This document shows, piece after piece, positions 30,837 to 33,858 of a stretch of 33,858 nucleotides of DNA. The DNA comes from a virus. The position numbers and the translations under genes are program-made. The stretch spans positions 1 through 33,858 of the IMG/VR virus record IMGVR_UViG_3300035698_021901. One strand, 5' to 3'. The notes beneath the pieces are model-generated. The model worked only from the letters and a program-made list of their open reading frames with translations. It was not told where the DNA came from and made no database searches. Within the stretch, counting starts at the first letter, position 1. Each line of letters opens with the position of its first letter.

Positions 30837-31571
30837 ATGGATTTAAATAATTCACTACCTAAAATATTCCTGGGCATAGCCACCCGGAACCATGGGTGGA
30901 TATTGCCTAAATACTTATCTTCAATCCTATCCCTTGAATACCCTCGCCATCTTATCTCTCTCTTTTTTTATGTCAATGACTGCGAAGCAGGGGATGAGTC
31001 CATGTCAATCCTGCGAGACTTTCGAGCTTCTCACTTGAAGAAATATCGCTCAATTCGTGTTGAAGAAATTTCCTTTGGCGTGGAATTAGATGTGCGGGAG
31101 ACAAATATTCGCTCTCGACTTTACCCCCATTTCGCCATGCTGAAGAATACCGTAAAAGACATGTTTCTAAAGTCGGGTTGTGATTATTGGTTACAAATTG
31201 ATACAGACTCCCCTATGAAGCCGGATACCCTCGCGAAGCTATTGAGACATGATAAGGGCTATGTATGCGGGATGTGCAATGTAGATAAGAATAAGCAAAG
31301 CATAACCTTAAATGTCATCAAGAAGACTACAGGCAGGCGCGCTAGGGTCGACATGGCAGAAATAATGAGGACAAGGCCGGGACAGCTTTACAAAGCCTGG
31401 TGGGTGGGAGGCATTGCATTGATACGGCGGGATATTGCCGAATCGTGTAACTACCATGTAAAGAAAAAAGGCAAAGACGATAATTTGGGGTTCTGTGCCG
31501 ATGTTAGAAAAATGGGGAAAGAAGCCTGGGTTGACCCGGAAGTATTTTTAGAACATTACATGGTAAAATGA
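30837..31571 (+). CDS. glycosyltransferase (GT-A, Anp1-like pattern)
   Basis: A 244-residue GT-A-type enzyme. The N-terminal strand KIFLGIATRNHGWILPKYLSS and later WLQIDTDSPMKPDTLAKLL (DTD 122-124) give the nucleotide and metal sites, and KAWWVGGIALIRRDIAES the acceptor loop region. The sequence order NTVKDMFLKSGCDYWLQIDTD resembles the Anp1/GT62 or related phage glycosyltransferases. AAGGAG (30826-30831) precedes the ATG. It is the last gene of the glycan island before small tail-side genes resume. Sugar donor unknown. Confidence 0.75.
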   Translation: MDLNNSLPKIFLGIATRNHGWILPKYLSSILSLEYPRHLISLFFYVNDCEAGDESMSILRDFRASHLKKYRSIRVEEISFGVELDVRETNIRSRLYPHFAMLKNTVKDMFLKSGCDYWLQIDTDSPMKPDTLAKLLRHDKGYVCGMCNVDKNKQSITLNVIKKTTGRRARVDMAEIMRTRPGQLYKAWWVGGIALIRRDIAESCNYHVKKKGKDDNLGFCADVRKMGKEAWVDPEVFLEHYMVK

Positions 31572-31583
31572 AAGGAAAATGAA

Positions 31584-31820
31584 ATGGGATTTTTAAGAGA
31601 ATTATCAGAAGAGGAAAGTGGAATAGAAGTTTTCATTGAGTTAATAACTGGAAGCCATGTTATGGGTAATGTAAAATTTGTTTACAGCGATTCATTGACT
31701 TTGAAACATAAAATAAACGAACAAACACACACTATGATTATTCCTCAAACCAGCATTCTAACTCTCAGTTATATTAGCATTAAAGATAAATATGAGAAGA
31801 GAAAAAAAAGAGTTATATGA
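31584..31820 (+). CDS. small beta-rich protein, possible Sm-like fold
   Basis: A 78-residue protein whose centre, VFIELITGSHVMGNVKFVYSDSLTLKH then TMIIPQTSILTLSYIS (quoted in parts), has the strand rhythm of an Sm/Hfq-like barrel: a strand, a T-G-x-x-x-x-G-x-V turn, a D-x-x-x-L strand and a final I-P-x-x-x-I strand. Basic residues close it. This is only a pattern resemblance; no typical Sm1 or Sm2 consensus is complete. AAAGGAAA precedes the ATG, in a leader similar to those at 1000 and 1492. It may alternatively be an unrelated connector. Confidence 0.45.
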   Translation: MGFLRELSEEESGIEVFIELITGSHVMGNVKFVYSDSLTLKHKINEQTHTMIIPQTSILTLSYISIKDKYEKRKKRVI

Positions 31821-32028
31821 CATAAAGGATGGAGGAGAAGTGGTCTTGATAGCTTCCGAAGAAATATTGATACAAGACCCTATAATTTTAAACATGCGTT
31901 GTGAGGCAGAACCAGTAGTATGTAATCTCACTTGTGTGGAATATAATCTTTTGGGTTATTCTTTAAATGAGGCTAAAAAGGGTGAAGAAGTTCTAATTAA
32001 AATAAAAAAAGAAATTTTGAATTGGTGA
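31792..32028 (+). CDS. small hypothetical protein
   Basis: A 78-residue protein with alternating beta strands (GGEVVLIASEEILIQDP, EEVLIKIKKEIL) and no obvious motif. Three Cys (CEAEPVVCNLTC) could form a site or a disulphide. The start at 31792 overlaps the previous gene by 29 bases and has no good ribosome site, so the true start may differ, or translation may be coupled. It lies at the boundary between the glycan island and the tail genes. Confidence 0.4.
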   Translation: MRREKKELYDIKDGGEVVLIASEEILIQDPIILNMRCEAEPVVCNLTCVEYNLLGYSLNEAKKGEEVLIKIKKEILNW

Positions 32029-32034
32029 TTTATC

Positions 32035-32547
32035 ATGGCAAAAAATATTACAGTAGGATACTCGGTACTTGGAATTCCTCAATGGCGTCGACAAATCCGG
32101 GCTGTAAAAGATTCTGTCAAGTCCATGAAACCTGGATTTGAACTGATTGCCAAAGATTTTTATGAGACAGAGAAAAGTCAATTTGCGGGTAGCGGTAGTT
32201 TCGAAGGGAATAAACCCTGGGTAGGGTTATCAGATATATATAAAGCATGGAAGGATAGACATTTTCCAGGTCAACCTATTCTTACATTACATGGTAATTT
32301 GCGAGATTCATTAACGAAGAAGGGTGCGCCGGGGAATATCCATAGAATTAGCGACATGAGTTTTGAGATTGGAACAGGTATTGAGTATGCGATATATCAT
32401 CAGAAGGGAACTTCAAAAATGCTTCCACGCCCTCCTATCTGGTTAACGGAAGCTGAAAAACGAAGATGGGGTGCATTACTTAAGAGGTCTTTAGGAAAGC
32501 GAATTATGAAGGCGGGCCGCCAGAAGTATGCCCCGCCGAAAGCATAG
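32035..32547 (+). CDS. phage virion morphogenesis protein (Mu gpG-like tail completion)
   Basis: A 170-residue protein of the phage virion morphogenesis/tail completion group. The typical order is visible: KPWVGLSDIYKAWKDRHF, then ILTLHGNLRDSLTKKG, then FEIGTGIEYAIYHQKGTSKMLPRPPIWL, matching the family pattern W-x-x-L-x-x-x-T/Y...L-T-x-x-G-x-L-x-x-S...G-x-x-x-x-Y-A-x-x-H-Q-x-G-T...P-x-R-P. The C-terminal end is basic. Such proteins join heads to tails or finish the tail top. It begins 6 bases after the preceding stop with a weak ribosome site. Confidence 0.8.
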   Translation: MAKNITVGYSVLGIPQWRRQIRAVKDSVKSMKPGFELIAKDFYETEKSQFAGSGSFEGNKPWVGLSDIYKAWKDRHFPGQPILTLHGNLRDSLTKKGAPGNIHRISDMSFEIGTGIEYAIYHQKGTSKMLPRPPIWLTEAEKRRWGALLKRSLGKRIMKAGRQKYAPPKA

Positions 32548-32638
32548 TGAAATATAATCAGAGTTAATGTTAATTAATGAATAAGAATAAGATTCAAGTG
32601 AAACCCCACGCATAAAGACATGTGAAAAGAGTTGTAAA

Positions 32639-33163
32639 ATGGAAGAAGTAATTGATAGAGTGCTTGAAATTCTGAAACGAGAATTGCCCGGCACTCTCAC
32701 TACTTATAATGCAAGAAAATCAGCGTCGGACATCGTCAAATTTGATGTGCCATTAACGCTTCATCCTCCTGTTAGATATGTGTATGGAAGGATTTTTAAT
32801 GGTGATGTAACGCCTTACTTGCAGGTTTACAGTCCTCTTGAAACACCAAATAACGCAGGGTATAGCATACCTAAAGAATCTTTATTACATGTTATTATAG
32901 AATTCTATTGGGAGAGTGATGAAGTTGAAATAACAGAACGCATGTTACAGCGATTTAAGCAGGCGATAAAACTTGTTATAGAAAACAATTTGTATCTGAA
33001 TAATGCGGCAGGGAAAGATGCTTATTCGCAATGGGCAAAAATATTAAGTATCTTAACTATTGATGCAACAAAAAACGACGATATTCTTTATAATCTGATT
33101 GCTGTTGAAGTGGAGTATAAAATACCGCTCCATGTTATAGAGCAATTAGCTGGGATATATTAA
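32639..33163 (+). CDS. probable tail terminator-like protein
   Basis: A 174-residue protein in the position between the virion morphogenesis gene and the tail tube gene, where a tail terminator or DUF1834/gp37-like protein is expected. It has an N-terminal helix (IDRVLEILKRELPG), a beta-rich centre (VRYVYGRIFNGDVTPYLQVYSP) and a C-terminal IAVEVEYKIPL strand. No family consensus is strong enough to be sure. The 91 bases before it (32548-32638) contain an AT-rich stretch with one TATAAT but no matching -35; nothing else is seen there. Confidence 0.5.
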   Translation: MEEVIDRVLEILKRELPGTLTTYNARKSASDIVKFDVPLTLHPPVRYVYGRIFNGDVTPYLQVYSPLETPNNAGYSIPKESLLHVIIEFYWESDEVEITERMLQRFKQAIKLVIENNLYLNNAAGKDAYSQWAKILSILTIDATKNDDILYNLIAVEVEYKIPLHVIEQLAGIY

Positions 33164-33185
33164 GCATAAACAAGGAGGAATTATC

Positions 33186-33275
33186 ATGGGAGAATTAAGA
33201 CCAATAATAAGAAAAACAAAAAGACCCCCCGGTGATGGTTATTTGTTTTTTGGAAACTTAAAATCAAAACGATAA
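33186..33275 (+). CDS. 29-residue duplicate of the tail protein N terminus
   Basis: A short ORF of 29 codons beginning MGELRPIIRKTKRPPGDGYL and ending FFGNLKSKR. The next gene begins MGERRPI...VGDGYLFFGGLN. The two share M-G-E-x-R-P-I at the start and G-D-G-Y-L-F-F-G-x-L at about 16-25. AAGGAGGAATT (33173-33183) gives it its own strong ribosome site, and the next gene has a near-copy (AAGGAGGTAAAAT). It looks like a partial tandem duplication of the tail gene's 5' end, left as either a tiny protein or a leader ORF. Confidence 0.65.
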   Translation: MGELRPIIRKTKRPPGDGYLFFGNLKSKR

Positions 33276-33291
33276 ATAAGGAGGTAAAATC

Positions 33292-33858
33292 ATGGGAGAA
33301 CGAAGACCAATTGTAAACGAACCTACGGAAATGGGAGTAGGTGATGGTTACTTATTTTTTGGCGGGCTTAACAGTATTTTCTTGCAAAAAGAATTGAATT
33401 GCATTGGAGCCGTGAAAGGAAGCTTTGAGTTTGCGGTAATTGATGAAACCAAAGAGCTTGAAACCGGCTCTCCAATGCGTGTTGTGGGACAGGAGCCGAC
33501 CCGAAAAGGATGTACCTTGAAAGTTAACTTCATGGAGCTTTCAGCGAAAGAAACCTTTTTGAGATACATCGGACAAGGGACTCTTTCTGAAACAGATGAA
33601 ACTGTTGTAGAGTTTTCTGGAGATGACGCCCAGGAAGTTATTTTGTATAGTTGCCGAATGCAAAAACTACCTTTTGAGAATATCGCCGAAATAACTTTAA
33701 TCGAAGACGATAACGCAACTCCGACTACATGGGATCCAGAAGCTATAGCAACTAACTTTGAAATTGATTTGGCTAAAGGATTAATCAGAATCAAGAGAGC
33801 AGATGAGGGTGGCACCATAAGCGGAGACGAGGTAGGACAAACCTACTACCTTGCCGGA
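33292..33858 (+). CDS. probable major tail (tube) protein, partial
   Basis: The reading frame opens with ATG at 33292 after AAGGAGGT (33278-33285) and stays open to the window end (189 codons seen, so the C terminus is missing). It has the beta-rich pattern of phage tail tube proteins: LNCIGAVKGSFEFAVIDETK, then VVGQEPTRKGCTLKVNFMEL, with a Y-x-x-x-G-Q-G-T turn and a later EIDLAKGLIRIKRAD strand. The position after tail completion and terminator-like genes agrees. A sheath protein is less likely because of the small beta sandwich layout, but cannot be excluded without the rest. Confidence 0.6.
   Translation, partial: MGERRPIVNEPTEMGVGDGYLFFGGLNSIFLQKELNCIGAVKGSFEFAVIDETKELETGSPMRVVGQEPTRKGCTLKVNFMELSAKETFLRYIGQGTLSETDETVVEFSGDDAQEVILYSCRMQKLPFENIAEITLIEDDNATPTTWDPEAIATNFEIDLAKGLIRIKRADEGGTISGDEVGQTYYLAG

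Noticed and set aside
21737-31571. Insertion sequence or transposon carrying the glycan island
   Set aside because: No transposase, no terminal inverted repeats and no target duplications were found at the borders, so a transposon origin cannot be supported.
32553-32558. TATAAT after the virion morphogenesis gene
   Set aside because: The sequence at the -35 position is GC-rich and unlike TTGACA, so no promoter is claimed.

Overview
The window looks like the genome of a tailed dsDNA phage, or part of a prophage. All ~44 credible genes lie on the + strand, packed with 1-8 base overlaps (TAATG, ATGA) and strong AGGAGG-type ribosome sites. They run from replication functions through packaging and head genes to the start of the tail module. 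The DNA is AT-leaning (about 40% GC by eye), with frequent AGA/AGG arginine codons. The portal (DUF935-like), gpF-like minor head protein, gpI-like protease, gp36-like connector and gpG-like protein give the head a Mu-like flavour. No integrase, transposase, tRNA or host gene is visible, so neither host nor lifestyle can be fixed.

Layout: (1) 1-4190, early DNA metabolism: HU/IHF-like protein, zinc-ribbon protein, ERCC4-type nuclease, RecD2-like helicase and a DUF2158-like protein with an AT-hook. (2) 4191-4444, a clear sigma-70-type promoter followed by a leader with two interlocked inverted repeats and a 58-codon ORF. (3) 4441-7449, a Cys-rich protein and a large primase-helicase. (4) 7450-7849, a probable replication origin: TGGCACTT repeats in one orientation, an AT-rich core, then the same repeats inverted. 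(5) 7850-11112, small accessory genes and a deoxynucleoside kinase. (6) 11109-21713, a promoter, then terminase, a ParB/PAPS-reductase fusion, portal, an Acb2/Tad1-like putative anti-defence protein, minor head protein, ChaB-protease-scaffold fusion, decoration protein, major capsid protein and connector. (7) 21737-31571, about 10 kb of glycosyltransferases, SAM methyltransferases and ParB-like proteins placed inside the head-tail module. (8) 31584-33858, small genes, tail-completion genes and a probable tail tube gene cut by the window end, preceded by a 29-codon partial duplicate of its own 5' end.

How the parts may work together: the primase-helicase, RecD2-like helicase and origin form a replication module. 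The nuclease and HU-like protein could support recombination or nucleoid handling. The GT/MT island probably builds and methylates a glycan, on the virion or on the infected cell surface. The ParB/PAPS fusion and the Acb2/Tad1-like protein are likely defence-related additions to the structural operon. Two short words, GCGAAGC (mini-hairpin) and CATGTTA/TAACATG, are strikingly over-represented in both genes and intergenic DNA.
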